Assembly (NCBI RefSeq): GCF_001441615.1
Contig: NZ_LAXJ01000002.1
Location: 496,001-560,000 of the forward strand
DNA length: 64,000 nucleotides
Reading direction: 5' to 3'
Source of the DNA: Roseovarius atlanticus
GTDB lineage: Bacteria > Pseudomonadota > Alphaproteobacteria > Rhodobacterales > Rhodobacteraceae
In this document: piece by piece, positions 1 through 9,890 of the stretch
Layout: each line of letters begins with the position of its first letter
How positions within the stretch are numbered: the first letter of the stretch is position 1
The notes under the pieces: model-generated
Seen by the model: the letters and a program-made list of their open reading frames with translations, nothing else
The model's database searches: none
What the model was told of the DNA's origin: nothing
Made by a program: the position numbers and the translations under genes

Positions 1-104
1 TCGGCGAGGCCGTCGACGTCACCGGCTGGCTCGGTGGCTATAACTTCCAGTGGGCCTGGTCCTCCGGCTGGGCTGCCGGCACCGCGTTAAGAGAAAATGG
101 CTAA
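1..104 (+). CDS. C-terminal end of HI0933-family FAD/NAD(P) flavoprotein (partial)
   Basis: Reading from base 3 gives 33 codons ending in TAA at 102-104, with no start inside the window, so only the C-terminus is present. The peptide contains GWLGGYNFQWAWSSG, which resembles the C-terminal FAD-contacting segment (GGYNLQWAWSSG-like) of the HI0933/YhiN family of NAD(P)/FAD-dependent oxidoreductases. Function beyond a flavin-binding oxidoreductase cannot be inferred from this tail. The call rests on recognising one short motif. Confidence 0.6.
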   Translation, partial: GEAVDVTGWLGGYNFQWAWSSGWAAGTALRENG

Positions 105-187
105 TCTGATTAAGCCTGTCGATTAACTGAAAAAGAACTAGGCGTAAAAATGTCTGAATTCCAAAGAGCAAGCCAGTTGTCATCGGT

Positions 188-556
188 TTAGTCGCGATCC
201 TGCCGACCCGCTGAATTTTTCGGGATGTGTTCTCCAATCACAGAACCAACCTCGGCTCCGATGGTAGCACCAACAGCCGCACCGGCAGCTCCACCCAACG
301 AGCCCCCGACCACCCCTCCGACGATTGCGCCCAGTGCTTTGCCTTCAGACGAATAGTCTGTCTTTATCGCAAGGATGCGTGGATCGCTTAGCACCCGCTG
401 ATGAAGCACAAGATCAAGGTTCAATTCCTTACCTCGGGCTAGGTAATAACCAACTATTCTTTGCTTTCGTTCATCGTCGGCGGCCGCGTATTCATTGATC
501 ACGGCAGCGACGCTCGAGGCGACTGATTGAGAGACTAAAGCGAGATTCATTTCCAT
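188..556 (-). CDS. Glycine-zipper domain protein, unknown function
   Basis: This is a 122-residue protein. The N-terminal 70 residues are mixed polar and helical, with no signal peptide. Residues about 74-112 form an uninterrupted Gly/Ala/Val run with repeated GxxxG spacing (GAIVGGVVGGSLGGAAGAAVG), typical of glycine-zipper segments that pack in membranes or oligomers. The tail is short and charged. The start ATG at 556 has AGGATACCTTA in front of it; a second ATG lies two codons downstream. It stands alone, convergent with the flavoprotein tail. I do not recognise a specific family. It could be a small membrane-associated or toxin-like protein, but nothing shows this. Confidence 0.55.
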   Translation of the reverse strand: MEMNLALVSQSVASSVAAVINEYAAADDERKQRIVGYYLARGKELNLDLVLHQRVLSDPRILAIKTDYSSEGKALGAIVGGVVGGSLGGAAGAAVGATIGAEVGSVIGEHIPKNSAGRQDRD

Positions 557-667
557 TAAGGTATCCTATCAATTCACGATATTTGATTGCATCGAATGTT
601 ACGTTCTAAACCTACCAAAACAAGTCAGCGCAAAAAGCCGGGCTAAGCTTCGCAGTGGTTTCTCATA

Positions 668-1462
668 TTACAAAAGCAGCGGAAACTCCGGCCCCTCCAG
701 CGGCGCGCCATGCGCCAGCGTCACTCCCTCGAAGGGCGGCGAGGTCTTGATTCCCTCGCGCCGCGCGAACGTGGCGTCATCCCCCACCAGCCGCAGCGAG
801 AACGCCCGCCTTTGCGCCGTGGCCGAATTGTTCGCCGGCGCGCCATGCACCGTGCGGTAATCGAACGCCACCGCATCCCCCGGCTCCAGCGCCCAGCCGA
901 TGATGTCATAGGCGTCCCGGTCCCCGTCGATATCCGGCAGCGCCTCAAGCCCGTCATTCTCGTTCAGCGCCGTGCCGTCAAACCGCTGCGGCCGGAAATA
1001 CTTGCCCCACAGATGCGAACCGGCCACGAATTCCAGCGTCCGCTCGCGCGGAACCGCATCCATCGGGATCCAGAGGCTGACCGTCTGCGTGGCGTCGAGG
1101 CAGTAATAGGGCAGATCCTGGTGCCACGGCGTCGGCATCCCCGTCTTCGGCGTCTTGACGATCACGTGCTCATGGAACAGCCGCACGGTCCTGCTGCCCA
1201 TCAGCTCCGAACCGATCTGCGCGGCGGTCGAGTTCTCGATGAAATCGCGATATTGCGGAATGCGGTCCCAATTGCAGTAATCCGACAAAAACCGCCCGCC
1301 CTCCTCGGTGCGGTAATCCCGCGCGTTGGGCGCAGGATGCTCAAGGTTGTAATCCACCCCTGCGCGCAACACCTCCATCCAATCGTCGAACACAGCCCGC
1401 AGCACCGTCGCGCCCTTGGCGCGGAACTCCGCGACGGTTTCGGCCTTCAACAGATCCGCCAT
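668..1462 (-). CDS. Phytanoyl-CoA dioxygenase (PhyH) family protein
   Basis: The 264-residue protein belongs to the Fe(II)/2-oxoglutarate-dependent PhyH family, which hydroxylates aliphatic or small-molecule substrates. The iron-binding facial triad is visible: HQD in the segment TPWHQDLPYY, and a distal His in DYRTVHGAPANN. An Arg (RRAFSLR) follows, suitable for 2-oxoglutarate. I chose the ATG at 1462 because AGGGAG lies 8 bases upstream; an ATG at 1468 would sit on top of that site. It lies 64 bases after murD on the same strand, so it may be read through from the cell wall operon, but nothing links it to peptidoglycan. The substrate is unknown; ectoine hydroxylase-like and phytanoyl-CoA-like members look similar at this level. 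Confidence 0.82.
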   Translation of the reverse strand: MADLLKAETVAEFRAKGATVLRAVFDDWMEVLRAGVDYNLEHPAPNARDYRTEEGGRFLSDYCNWDRIPQYRDFIENSTAAQIGSELMGSRTVRLFHEHVIVKTPKTGMPTPWHQDLPYYCLDATQTVSLWIPMDAVPRERTLEFVAGSHLWGKYFRPQRFDGTALNENDGLEALPDIDGDRDAYDIIGWALEPGDAVAFDYRTVHGAPANNSATAQRRAFSLRLVGDDATFARREGIKTSPPFEGVTLAHGAPLEGPEFPLLL

Positions 1463-1526
1463 GCCCATACTCCCTGGAATACCGGGACTATGCTGGCACG
1501 GCGCACCGTCCTTGCCAAGCGCGCCG

Positions 1527-2924
1527 CTACAGCCGCGCCTTGACCTCGGCGATGAAATCCTCGCCCCGCCGCTCGAAGCTGTCATATTGATCGAAACTCG
1601 CCGCCGCCGGCGCCAGCAGCACGGTCTCGCCCGACTGCGCATCCTCCATCGCCCGCATCACCGCGTGGCTCATCGTGGTGCAGACCTCCACCTCGACGCC
1701 TTCCAACTGCACGGCGAACGCCGCCGCCTCGCGCCCGATCACGTAAGCCTTGGTCACATGGCCGAGCCCATCCTTCAGCCCTGCCAATCCGCCTTCCTTC
1801 TCCAATCCGCCACAAATCCACCGGATCCGCTCGAACGCCAACAGCGCCATCAGCGCCGCATCCACGTTCGTGGCCTTGCTGTCGTTGACGAACCGCACGC
1901 CGTCCTTCTCGGCCACCATCTGGCTGCGATGCGGCAAGCCTGCAAAGCTCTGCATCGCGGCCTCGATCGCCTTGGGGTTCAGCCCCAGCGTCCGGCACGC
2001 GGCAAAGGCGCAACAGGCGTTCTGGTGGTTATGCGCCCCCGGCAGGCCCTTGATCCGGCGCAGGTCGATCGACGCCACCTGCCGCCCCTTGCGGTATTCC
2101 GACAAGAACCCCTTGCGCGCAAAGACCTGCCATCCCGGCCCGGTCAGCTTGCGGTCCACCGACACCCGGATCACCCGGTCGTCCCCCGGCGCTTCCGCCA
2201 GTTGCCCCGCCAGGAACAGCCCCTCGGGCTCGTCCACGCCAATGATCGCCCGATCCGGCCCGCCTTCGGCGAACAGCCGCCGCTTGGCCGCAAAATAGCC
2301 GCCCAGCCCGCCATGCCTGTCCAGATGATCGGGGCTGAGGTTGGTGAACACCGCCACGTCCGGCGTCAGCGCGCGGGCCAGGTCCGTCTGGTAGCTCGAC
2401 AATTCCAGAACGACGACGCCGCCCTCCCCCGGCGGGTCGATATCCAGCACGCCGCGCCCGATATTCCCGGCCAGCTGCGCGGCGCGCCCTGCCTCTCTCA
2501 GGATGTGGTGGATCAGCGCCGAGGTGGTCGATTTCCCGTTCGATCCGGTCACGGCAATGACCCGCGGCGTCGTATCCAGGTTGTCCCACTCGCTGGTCGC
2601 CAGCGACCGGAAGAACAGGCCGATATCGTTGTCCACCGGCACGCCCGCCTCTTGCGCGGCGGCCACGACCTTGTTCGGCTCGGGGTAAAGATGCGGAATG
2701 CCCGGGCTGACGATCAGGCTGGCCACATCGGCAAAATCCTCCGCCGAGCGAAACTGCCGGATGTCGAAGCCTTCCTCCGCCGCGCCTTCCCGCGCCGCCG
2801 GGTTGTCGTCCCAGCACAGCACATCCGCGCCGCCCGCCCGCAGCGCCCGCGCCGCCGACAGGCCCGACCGCCCCAGGCCCAGCACCGCCACGCAGTGCCC
2901 GTCCACTCCCTGTACCGGTATCAC
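1527..2924 (-). CDS. murD: UDP-N-acetylmuramoyl-L-alanine--D-glutamate ligase MurD
   Basis: The 465-residue cytoplasmic Mur ligase adds D-Glu to UDP-MurNAc-L-Ala using ATP. The N-terminal Rossmann part begins [17 protein letters not shown], the P-loop [16 protein letters not shown] is near residue 113, and the C-terminal ligase domain carries [14 protein letters not shown], a MurD signature. The start is GTG at 2924, with AAGAGG six bases upstream. Length fits the family. It is the last cell wall gene of the run here. An SDR and an ACT-domain gene separate it from mraY, and ftsW, murG and murC do not follow, unlike the fuller dcw order. Confidence 0.96.
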   Translation of the reverse strand: MIPVQGVDGHCVAVLGLGRSGLSAARALRAGGADVLCWDDNPAAREGAAEEGFDIRQFRSAEDFADVASLIVSPGIPHLYPEPNKVVAAAQEAGVPVDNDIGLFFRSLATSEWDNLDTTPRVIAVTGSNGKSTTSALIHHILREAGRAAQLAGNIGRGVLDIDPPGEGGVVVLELSSYQTDLARALTPDVAVFTNLSPDHLDRHGGLGGYFAAKRRLFAEGGPDRAIIGVDEPEGLFLAGQLAEAPGDDRVIRVSVDRKLTGPGWQVFARKGFLSEYRKGRQVASIDLRRIKGLPGAHNHQNACCAFAACRTLGLNPKAIEAAMQSFAGLPHRSQMVAEKDGVRFVNDSKATNVDAALMALLAFERIRWICGGLEKEGGLAGLKDGLGHVTKAYVIGREAAAFAVQLEGVEVEVCTTMSHAVMRAMEDAQSGETVLLAPAAASFDQYDSFERRGEDFIAEVKARL

Positions 2925-2993
2925 GCCGCACCTCTTCGCCGCTGCCCTCGCAAATCTCGCTACCCGATCCCGCGCGCCAACGCCAGTGCCGGG

Positions 2994-3656
2994 CTACCAG
3001 CCCAGCGGCGCGTGATCCCGGAAAAAGCCGCCCGTCGGTCCATCCTCGGGCAGCGTCGCCAGCCACAGCGCGGTCTCGGCGCCCTCCTCGGGGCTGCGCG
3101 CCGCCGCGTCACCCCCCATGCGCGTGCGCACCCAGCCCGGGCACAAGGCGTTGATCTTGACGCCCGTACCCGCCTCGCGCGACGCGGCCAGCGTCAGCGC
3201 GTTCAACCCGGCCTTGGCCACTCCATAGGCCCCCGGCCCCTCAAGGCCTTCCGAGAAACTGCCCCAGTCGGACGACATGTTGACCACCCGGCCATAACCC
3301 CGCGCATTCATGCCGGGCACCGCCCGCTGCATCAGCAGGTAAGGCCCGCGCAACATGACCGCCATGACCTCGTCGAACCGCGCCTCGGGCGACAGGATCG
3401 GCGCGTCATGCAGCACCCCGGCATTGTTGACCAGAACGTCAAACGCACTCATGTCGGGCAGCGCATCATCCGGCCCGGCGAGGTCACAGGCCACCACGTC
3501 GGCCCCGATCTCGCCCGCCACCGCGCGACTGGCCGCCACGTCGCGCACGCCTATGGTGACGTCCAGACCGGCCAAAACCAGACCCTCGGCAATGGCCCGC
3601 CCGATCCCGCGATTGCCGCCGGTGACCAGTGCACGCCGCGTCCCGCCGGCGGTCAT
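2994..3656 (-). CDS. SDR family NAD(P)-dependent oxidoreductase
   Basis: This is a 220-residue classical short-chain dehydrogenase. The cofactor motif TGGNRGIGR is at residues 11-19, NNAG follows near residue 78, and the catalytic Ser/Tyr/Lys set is seen as MSSDWGS followed by YGVAK. The ATG at 3656 overlaps the stop of the ACT-domain gene by four bases (ATGA), so the two are almost certainly translationally coupled. It sits inside the division/cell wall cluster between mraY and murD, but has no obvious peptidoglycan role. The substrate is unknown. Confidence 0.85.
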   Translation of the reverse strand: MTAGGTRRALVTGGNRGIGRAIAEGLVLAGLDVTIGVRDVAASRAVAGEIGADVVACDLAGPDDALPDMSAFDVLVNNAGVLHDAPILSPEARFDEVMAVMLRGPYLLMQRAVPGMNARGYGRVVNMSSDWGSFSEGLEGPGAYGVAKAGLNALTLAASREAGTGVKINALCPGWVRTRMGGDAAARSPEEGAETALWLATLPEDGPTGGFFRDHAPLGW

Positions 3657-4060
3657 TCCGCCTCCCGCGCCACATCCAGCAGGATCGACATCGCGGCCTC
3701 GGCCAGTTCCTCGGGCACGAACACATGATCGTGGTGATAGGCCGCCACGACATTGCACGGGATAAGCGCCTCGGCCAGCGCAGAGGCCACCGCCGCCGTC
3801 AGCCCCACGCCATCCAGCGCCGAATGTACCGACAAGGTGATCCGGCTCATCGGCATCTCCACCGCAAACCCCAGATCCCGCGCCGCCTCGTCCGGCAGGA
3901 TCAGCGAGGTGCCCTCGTCCTCGGCAAACACCGCCAGCGCATGGGGCCGCGCCCGCTCCGCCAGGTCCCGGTCGTCTGTCGTGCAGAAATGCCAGGTCTC
4001 GGGGTCACGCAACGGCGCCATGCCCTTGATCATGTCCTTGGTGTCACGGACGCCCGCCAT
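3653..4060 (-). CDS. ACT-domain (DUF2241-like) small protein
   Basis: The 135-residue cytoplasmic protein resembles the ACT_3/DUF2241 group: an N-terminal strand segment WHFCTT, a middle MSRITLSVHSALDGVGLTAAV, and IPCNVVAAYHHDHVFVPEE near the end. ACT-type domains usually bind amino acids and regulate enzymes; no catalytic motif is visible. The start is ATG at 4060 in a TGATG junction with mraY, with GAAGG seven bases upstream; a GTG at 4063 is an alternative. It overlaps the next gene by four bases. Its retention in a tight cell wall operon suggests co-expression rather than a known function there. Confidence 0.72.
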   Translation of the reverse strand: MAGVRDTKDMIKGMAPLRDPETWHFCTTDDRDLAERARPHALAVFAEDEGTSLILPDEAARDLGFAVEMPMSRITLSVHSALDGVGLTAAVASALAEALIPCNVVAAYHHDHVFVPEELAEAAMSILLDVAREAE

Positions 4061-5142
4061 CACCGCACCTTCAGCGTCGCCAGCCCGATCATCGCGAGGA
4101 TGATCGCGATGATCCAGAAGCGGATCACGATCTGCGGCTCGGCCCAGCCCTTTTTCTCGTAATGGTGGTGGATCGGCGCCATCAGGAACACCCGCTTGCC
4201 GGTCCGTTTGAAATAGAACACCTGGATGATGACCGACAGCGCCTCGACCACGAAGATGCCGCCGACGATGCCCAGCACGATCTCGTGCTTGGCCGCCACC
4301 GCGATGGCCCCCAGCGCGCCCCCCAGGGCTAGCGACCCGGTGTCACCCATGAAGACCGCCGCCGGCGGCGCGTTGTACCACAGAAAGCCAAGGCCACCCC
4401 CGGCCAGCCCCGCCACGAAGACCAGGATCTCGCCCGTTCCCGGCACGTAATGCACGTCCAGATACTCGGTAAAGTCCACGCGCCCCACCGCATAGGCGAT
4501 GATCCCCAGCGTCACCGCGGCGATCATCACCGGCATGATCGCCAGCCCGTCAAGGCCGTCCGTCAGGTTCACCGCGTTGGCCGCCCCCACGATCACGAAC
4601 ATCGCGAAGGGGATAAAGAACAAGCCCAGATTGATCAGCGTGTCCTTGAACACCGGCAGCGCCAATTGATACTGCAACTCGTCCGGGTGATACATGCTGG
4701 CCCAATAGGCCGCGATCCCCGCAATCAGAAATCCCAATCCCAGCCGCACCTTGCCCGGAACCCCCTTGTGGTTCTGCTTGCTGACCTTGGCGTAATCGTC
4801 CCAGAACCCGATCACTCCGAACGCCATGGTCACGAACAGAACCAGCCACACGAACGGGTTGTCCAGCCGCGCCCAGAACAGCGTCGAGGTCAGCAGCGCC
4901 CCCACGATCAGCAAGCCTCCCATGGTGGGCGTGCCCGACTTGGCCAGGTGCCCCTCGGGCCCGTCGCTGCGGATGGGCTGGCCCTTGCCTTGGGTCCGGC
5001 GCAGCACGTTGATCAAAGGTCGCCCGAAGATGAACCCGAACACCAGCGCGGTCAGGAACGCCCCGCCCGAGCGGAAGGTGATATAGCGAAACAAGTTGAA
5101 GACATCGCCGCCATCCGACAGTTCGGTTAACCAGTAAAGCAT
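4060..5142 (-). CDS. mraY: Phospho-N-acetylmuramoyl-pentapeptide transferase MraY
   Basis: The 360-residue polytopic membrane enzyme transfers phospho-MurNAc-pentapeptide to undecaprenyl phosphate, making lipid I. The family motifs are present: DDYAK with the following [19 protein letters not shown], and the HHHYE loop near the C-terminus ([12 protein letters not shown]). About ten hydrophobic segments are spread over the length, as expected. The ATG at 5142 directly abuts the murF stop (TGAATG), and the stop overlaps the ACT gene start. Confidence 0.97.
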   Translation of the reverse strand: MLYWLTELSDGGDVFNLFRYITFRSGGAFLTALVFGFIFGRPLINVLRRTQGKGQPIRSDGPEGHLAKSGTPTMGGLLIVGALLTSTLFWARLDNPFVWLVLFVTMAFGVIGFWDDYAKVSKQNHKGVPGKVRLGLGFLIAGIAAYWASMYHPDELQYQLALPVFKDTLINLGLFFIPFAMFVIVGAANAVNLTDGLDGLAIMPVMIAAVTLGIIAYAVGRVDFTEYLDVHYVPGTGEILVFVAGLAGGGLGFLWYNAPPAAVFMGDTGSLALGGALGAIAVAAKHEIVLGIVGGIFVVEALSVIIQVFYFKRTGKRVFLMAPIHHHYEKKGWAEPQIVIRFWIIAIILAMIGLATLKVR

Positions 5143-6585
5143 TCAAACGTCCTCTTTTTCCGCGACGGCCTGCGCCAGCCGGCGCAGCGCGGTGACAACT
5201 TCGCTCACGTAGCTGCCTTTCGATCCCTTCACCAGGATCACGTCGCCCGCATCGACCAGCCGGTGCGCCTCGGCGGCCAGTTCGCCCGCGCTTTCCACCC
5301 AGCGGCCCCTTTGCGCCTCGGGCAGCGCGTCGTAAAGCGTCTTCATGCGCGGACCGACGCAATGGATGACCTGTATGTCCTTCACGAACGGCAGGTCCGC
5401 GACCTCGCGGTGCATCCGCGTCTCGTCCGGTCCCAGTTCCAGCATGTCGCCCAGCACGGCGATCCGCCGGCCTGCGGCCACCCGCCCGATATCGTCGCGC
5501 ACCCGGGCGGCGGCCAGCACTTCCAGCGCCGCGGCCATCGAGGTGGGGTTGGCGTTGAACGCGTCGTCGATAAGTTCGATCGACATCGCCTCCTCGACCA
5601 TGTCCAGCACCAGCACCTCGCGCGTGCCGCGCCCCTTGTAGGGCCGCCATTGCCCAAGGTCGCAAACCGCCACGTCGCGGTCGGCCCCCAACGCCTCTGC
5701 CGCGGCGATCACCGCCAGCGCGTTCAGCGCGAAATGCCGGCCCGGCGTGCCCACCTTGAACAGGATGTCGTCACCGCCCGCCTGCGCCTGCCCCACCGTC
5801 GCGGCGTCATGCACCGTCACATCCGTCAGCCGCATCTCTGCCGCCTCTGAGGTGCCGAACCGCACGACCGTTTCGGCCTTCGCCTTTGCCGCCTTGAGCA
5901 GGACATCCGCCGTGCCCACATCGGCATTGATCACCGCTGTGCCGCCCGGCTCCAGCCCGTCGAAAATCGCGGCCTTCTCGTGCGCGATCCCCTCGATATT
6001 CTCGAACGCCTCCAGATGCGCCGCCGCGATGGTGGTGATCAGCGCCACATGCGGACGCGCCATCACGGCCAGCGGAGAAATTTCGCCGGGGTGGTTCATC
6101 CCGATCTCGATCACCGCGAACCGGGTATCCCGCGGCATCCGCGCCAGCGTCAGCGGCACGCCCCAATGGTTGTTGTAACTGGCCTCGGCGGCATGGGTCT
6201 TGCCCTGCCGATGCAACGCGGCGCGCATCATCTCCTTGGTCGAGGTCTTGCCCACCGAGCCTGTGATCGCCACCACCTTCGCGTCGGTGCGCGCCCGGCC
6301 CGCGCGACCCAGATCCTCCAACGCCCGCAGAACGTCCTCCACGATCAACAGCGGCGCATCTTCGGCCAAGCCCTCGGGCACGCGGGCAACCAGCGCCGCC
6401 GCCGCGCCCTTGTCCAGCGCCTGCGCCACGAAATCATGCCCGTCGCGCACGTCTTTCAGCGCCACGAACAAATCGCCCGGCTTCAGCGTCCGGGTGTCGA
6501 TCGACACACCTGTCGCGGTCCAGTCGCAGGTGCTGCGCCCGCCCGTGGCCGCCACGGCCTCGTTCGACGTCCAGAGCGGGCTCAC
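5143..6585 (-). CDS. murF: UDP-N-acetylmuramoyl-tripeptide--D-alanyl-D-alanine ligase MurF
   Basis: The 480-residue ligase adds D-Ala-D-Ala to the UDP-MurNAc tripeptide. The P-loop GSVGKTSTKEMM is near residue 108. SYNNHWGVPLTL and NAFNANPTSM-like segments, and a C-terminal ILVKGSKGSYV, match the family. I chose GTG at 6585, which shares GTGA with the murE stop. Upstream in-frame ATG codons lie inside murE and would add a low-complexity Arg-rich N-terminus. The protein then starts SPLWTSNEA, typical of MurF. Confidence 0.95.
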   Translation of the reverse strand: MSPLWTSNEAVAATGGRSTCDWTATGVSIDTRTLKPGDLFVALKDVRDGHDFVAQALDKGAAAALVARVPEGLAEDAPLLIVEDVLRALEDLGRAGRARTDAKVVAITGSVGKTSTKEMMRAALHRQGKTHAAEASYNNHWGVPLTLARMPRDTRFAVIEIGMNHPGEISPLAVMARPHVALITTIAAAHLEAFENIEGIAHEKAAIFDGLEPGGTAVINADVGTADVLLKAAKAKAETVVRFGTSEAAEMRLTDVTVHDAATVGQAQAGGDDILFKVGTPGRHFALNALAVIAAAEALGADRDVAVCDLGQWRPYKGRGTREVLVLDMVEEAMSIELIDDAFNANPTSMAAALEVLAAARVRDDIGRVAAGRRIAVLGDMLELGPDETRMHREVADLPFVKDIQVIHCVGPRMKTLYDALPEAQRGRWVESAGELAAEAHRLVDAGDVILVKGSKGSYVSEVVTALRRLAQAVAEKEDV

Positions 6586-8081
6586 GCCACGCCCCCGTCC
6601 AGCGCGGACACCGCCACGCTCGCCTGCTCGCAATCGTCGAAGGGAAAGATATCGTCGCCCACGACCTGCCCGGTTTCGTGCCCCTTGCCGCAAATCAGCA
6701 GCGCATCGCCCGGTCCCAGCATGTCGACGCCGCGCAGGATCGCCTCGGCCCGGTCGCCCACTTCGATCATCCGGTCCTCGCCTCCCGCCTGGCGCACGCC
6801 CTCCATCACGGCGGCGCGAATGTCGCCAGGCGCCTCGCTGCGCGGATTATCATCCGTCACGATCACCGCGTCGGCATTTTCCGCCGCCGCCCGTCCCATC
6901 AGGGGCCGCTTGCCCCGGTCGCGGTCGCCGCCGGCGCCCACGATGGCCACCATCCGGCCCAGCACATGCGGGCGCAGCGCGTAAAGCGCGGTCGACACCG
7001 CCTCGGGCGTGTGGGCGTAATCCACGAAGACCGCAGCACCGTTGGCCCGTGTCGCCGCCAATTGCATCCGGCCCCGCACCGTGCGCATCACCGGCAAGGT
7101 GGCGAACACCCGGTCGGGATCCGCCCCCGCACCGATAGCCAGCCCCGCGGCCAGCATCACGTTGTCGGTCTGAAAGCCGCCGATCAGGTTCAGCTCCACC
7201 TGGTGCACCTGCCCCCGCCAGGAAAAGCGCAAGGTCTGCGCGGTGGGCGAAAACACCCGGTTCAGAATACGGATATCCGCGCCTTCCGCCCGACCAACGG
7301 CCAGCACGTCCTGCCCACGGCCAAAGGCCACGTCCGCCATACCCGGCCCGCGCGGGTCATCCACGTTGATGACGGCCACGCCGTCCTCGGGCAGCACCCG
7401 TTCGAACAGGCCCGCCTTGGCGTTGAAGTAATCGTCGAAATCGGCGTGGTAATCCAAGTGATCCTGGCTCAGGTTCGTGAACCCCGCCGCCACCAGCCGC
7501 ACGCCGTCCAGCCGTCTTTGCGCCAGCCCGTGGCTCGACGCCTCCATCGCCGCATGGGTGATGCCGTTGGCCTCGGCCTCAGCCAGCACCCGGTGCAGCG
7601 TGATCGGCTCGGGCGTGGTATGCGCCAGCGGCGCCTCCCACGCGCCCTCGACGCCCGTGGTGCCCAGGTTGACTGCCTCCAACCCCAGCGCCATCCAGAT
7701 CTGCCGGGTGAAGCTCGCCACCGAGGTCTTGCCGTTGGTCCCCGTGACCGCCACCATCGTCTCGGGCTGCGCGCCGTACCAAAGCGCCGCCGCGAACGAC
7801 AGCGTCTGGCGCGGGTCTTCGGCCACCACCAGCGCCGCGTCGCTGTCGGCCAGCTCCTCTGCGGCCAGCGCCACGCCCTCGGGGTCGGTCAGGATCGCCG
7901 CCGCCCCCATGCGCAACGCATAGGATATGAACTCGCCGCCATGCACCTTGCTGCCCGGCAGCGCCGCGAAAAGATATCCGTCCTTCACCTCGCGGCTGTC
8001 CACCGCCAGCCCGGTGATCTCGGCCCGCCGGCCCCCTTGGGCGGTCAGGCCCAGCTCTGCCAAGGATTTGCTCTGCCCCAC
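6582..8081 (-). CDS. murE: UDP-N-acetylmuramoyl-L-alanyl-D-glutamate--2,6-diaminopimelate ligase MurE
   Basis: The 499-residue enzyme adds the third stem-peptide residue. The ATP-binding motif GTNGKTSVASF is present, and DDNPRSEAP carries the DNPR signature of enzymes that select meso-diaminopimelate, as expected in a Gram-negative bacterium. The start is GTG at 8081 with AAAGG eight bases upstream. It follows ftsI by 24 bases and overlaps murF by four. Confidence 0.96.
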   Translation of the reverse strand: MGQSKSLAELGLTAQGGRRAEITGLAVDSREVKDGYLFAALPGSKVHGGEFISYALRMGAAAILTDPEGVALAAEELADSDAALVVAEDPRQTLSFAAALWYGAQPETMVAVTGTNGKTSVASFTRQIWMALGLEAVNLGTTGVEGAWEAPLAHTTPEPITLHRVLAEAEANGITHAAMEASSHGLAQRRLDGVRLVAAGFTNLSQDHLDYHADFDDYFNAKAGLFERVLPEDGVAVINVDDPRGPGMADVAFGRGQDVLAVGRAEGADIRILNRVFSPTAQTLRFSWRGQVHQVELNLIGGFQTDNVMLAAGLAIGAGADPDRVFATLPVMRTVRGRMQLAATRANGAAVFVDYAHTPEAVSTALYALRPHVLGRMVAIVGAGGDRDRGKRPLMGRAAAENADAVIVTDDNPRSEAPGDIRAAVMEGVRQAGGEDRMIEVGDRAEAILRGVDMLGPGDALLICGKGHETGQVVGDDIFPFDDCEQASVAVSALDGGVA

Positions 8082-8105
8082 GCCGTCGGCCTTTGTCTCA
8101 ACCCG

Positions 8106-9890
8106 TCAATTCGATGTCAGCGTTATACCTGTTAATGGCGCGGGTTCAATCTCGGGCCGCAACCCCAACAGCGGCGCGACGCGACGTGTGATTTCCGACG
8201 CCACCGGCACCGCCGTCCAGCCCGCCGTGCGGCGCGGCTCGGGGCCCGTCGTCTCCACCGGCTCGTCCAGCGTCACCACCAGAACATAGCGCGGATCGTG
8301 CGCCGGGAACACGCTGGCGAAGGTCGCGATCACCTTGTCCTCGTAATACCCGCCCGTGGGCTTGGGCTTGTCGGCCGTGCCGGTCTTGCCGCCTACCGCG
8401 TAGCCTTCGACCTCGGCGAACGACGCCGTGCCGTCGGTCACAACGCTGCGCAGCATCTGCAACGTCTGCCCCGCGGCGCGTTCCGACATCACCCTTGGCC
8501 CCAGCTGCCCCTTGGGTTGCTTGATCAGCGTCGGCTTCACCAACCGCCCGCCATTGGCGATCGTGGCATAGCCCGCCGCCAGGTGCAGCGGGCTGGACGA
8601 CAGCCCGTGCCCATAGGAAATCGTCATCAGCGACAGGTCGGTCCATTTGCTGGGCAACAGCGGCTTGCCCCCTTCCGCCTCGACAATCTCGAACGGCGTC
8701 GGCTCGAAAAAGCCCAGCGATTTCAGGAAATCCTGTTGCCGGTCGATCCCGATCATCTGCGCGATCCGCGCGGTGCCGATGTTGGACGACTTGACCAGCA
8801 CCGTTTTCACATCCAACTCGTTGCCGTAATTGCGGAAATCGCGGATGCGGTACTTGCCGAAGCGCAGCGGCCCCTTGGTGTCGATCATCGTCGACGGGTT
8901 CACCAGCCCAAGATCCAGCGCCTGCGCAATCGTGAAGGCCTTGAAAACCGAGCCCAGCTCGTACACCCCCTGCACCGCCCGGTTGAACAGCGGGCTGTCA
9001 CCCGGCTTTTCGCCCTTGATCGGCGGACGCGGGCGGTCGTTGGGGTCGAAATCCGGCAGGCTGGCCAGCGCTACGACCTCGCCGGTCTGCACTTCCATCA
9101 GCACGGCGGCCGCGCCCTTGGCGTTCATCAGCATCATGCCGCCCTGCAACACCCGCTCGACCGCCGACTGCACCGACAGGTCGATCGACAGTTGCAGCGG
9201 TTGGTGCCCCATCGCCGGGTCACGCAGCCGCTTGTCATAGAACTTTTCCACGCCCGCGACACCGATCACCTCGGCGGCGTGCACGCCCTCGCGCCCGAAA
9301 CTGGCCCCGCCCAGCACATGCGCGGCCAGCTTGCCATTGGGGTAAAGCCGCATCTCGCGCGGGCCGAACAGCAGCCCCGGCTCGCCGATGTCATGCACCG
9401 CCTGGCGCTGCTCGGGGCTCAGTTTCTTCTTCACCCACAGGAACTTGCGCTTGCCGGTGAAATCCTTCTTCAGCCGCTCGACCTTCAGGTCGGGAAAAAT
9501 CGCCGCCAGCGCCTCGGCGGCGCGTTCGGGTTCGACCATCTGCTGGGGTTGCGCATAAAGGCTGTAGGTCTCGAAATTCGTGGCCAGGATGCGCCCCTCG
9601 CGATCCACGATATCGGCCCGCTGCGCCAGGATATCGGCGCCCGCAAAGCCCGTGCGCGGCTCGGCCGGCTCGGAATTGGCGAGAACGCCCATCCGCCCGC
9701 CGATCACGGCAAAGGCACAGACGAAAAACGCGCCCATCACCAGCAGCCGACCCTCGGCCCGCATCCGCGCACGGTCGCGCATTTCTTCATGGCGCAGCCG
9801 GATGTTCTCGCGCTCGATGGCGTCGGGATTTTCGCCCGCTTCCCGGGCTTTCAGGATACGCGCCAGCGGGCGCAAGGGTGTGCGGATCAT
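8106..9890 (-). CDS. ftsI: Peptidoglycan D,D-transpeptidase FtsI (PBP3)
   Basis: This is a 594-residue class B penicillin-binding protein of the divisome, which cross-links septal peptidoglycan. A cytoplasmic N-terminus of about 50 residues rich in Arg and Glu precedes one membrane anchor (LLVMGAFFVCAFAVIGG). A PBP dimer domain and then the transpeptidase domain follow, with the three active-site motifs SVFK, SSN and KTGT. The ATG at 9890 overlaps the ftsL stop (ATGA), so the longer upstream reading is rejected. Length is normal. Confidence 0.96.
   Translation of the reverse strand: MIRTPLRPLARILKAREAGENPDAIERENIRLRHEEMRDRARMRAEGRLLVMGAFFVCAFAVIGGRMGVLANSEPAEPRTGFAGADILAQRADIVDREGRILATNFETYSLYAQPQQMVEPERAAEALAAIFPDLKVERLKKDFTGKRKFLWVKKKLSPEQRQAVHDIGEPGLLFGPREMRLYPNGKLAAHVLGGASFGREGVHAAEVIGVAGVEKFYDKRLRDPAMGHQPLQLSIDLSVQSAVERVLQGGMMLMNAKGAAAVLMEVQTGEVVALASLPDFDPNDRPRPPIKGEKPGDSPLFNRAVQGVYELGSVFKAFTIAQALDLGLVNPSTMIDTKGPLRFGKYRIRDFRNYGNELDVKTVLVKSSNIGTARIAQMIGIDRQQDFLKSLGFFEPTPFEIVEAEGGKPLLPSKWTDLSLMTISYGHGLSSSPLHLAAGYATIANGGRLVKPTLIKQPKGQLGPRVMSERAAGQTLQMLRSVVTDGTASFAEVEGYAVGGKTGTADKPKPTGGYYEDKVIATFASVFPAHDPRYVLVVTLDEPVETTGPEPRRTAGWTAVPVASEITRRVAPLLGLRPEIEPAPLTGITLTSN

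Noticed and set aside
19..237. 72-codon minus-strand frame at the left end
   Set aside because: It is antisense to the flavoprotein tail and overlaps the end of the glycine-zipper gene, with no ribosome site.
1416..3728. 770-codon open frame on the plus strand
   Set aside because: It is antisense to murD and the SDR, which have full family motifs. The frame is His/Arg/Pro/Gln-rich, typical of reverse frames in GC-rich genes.
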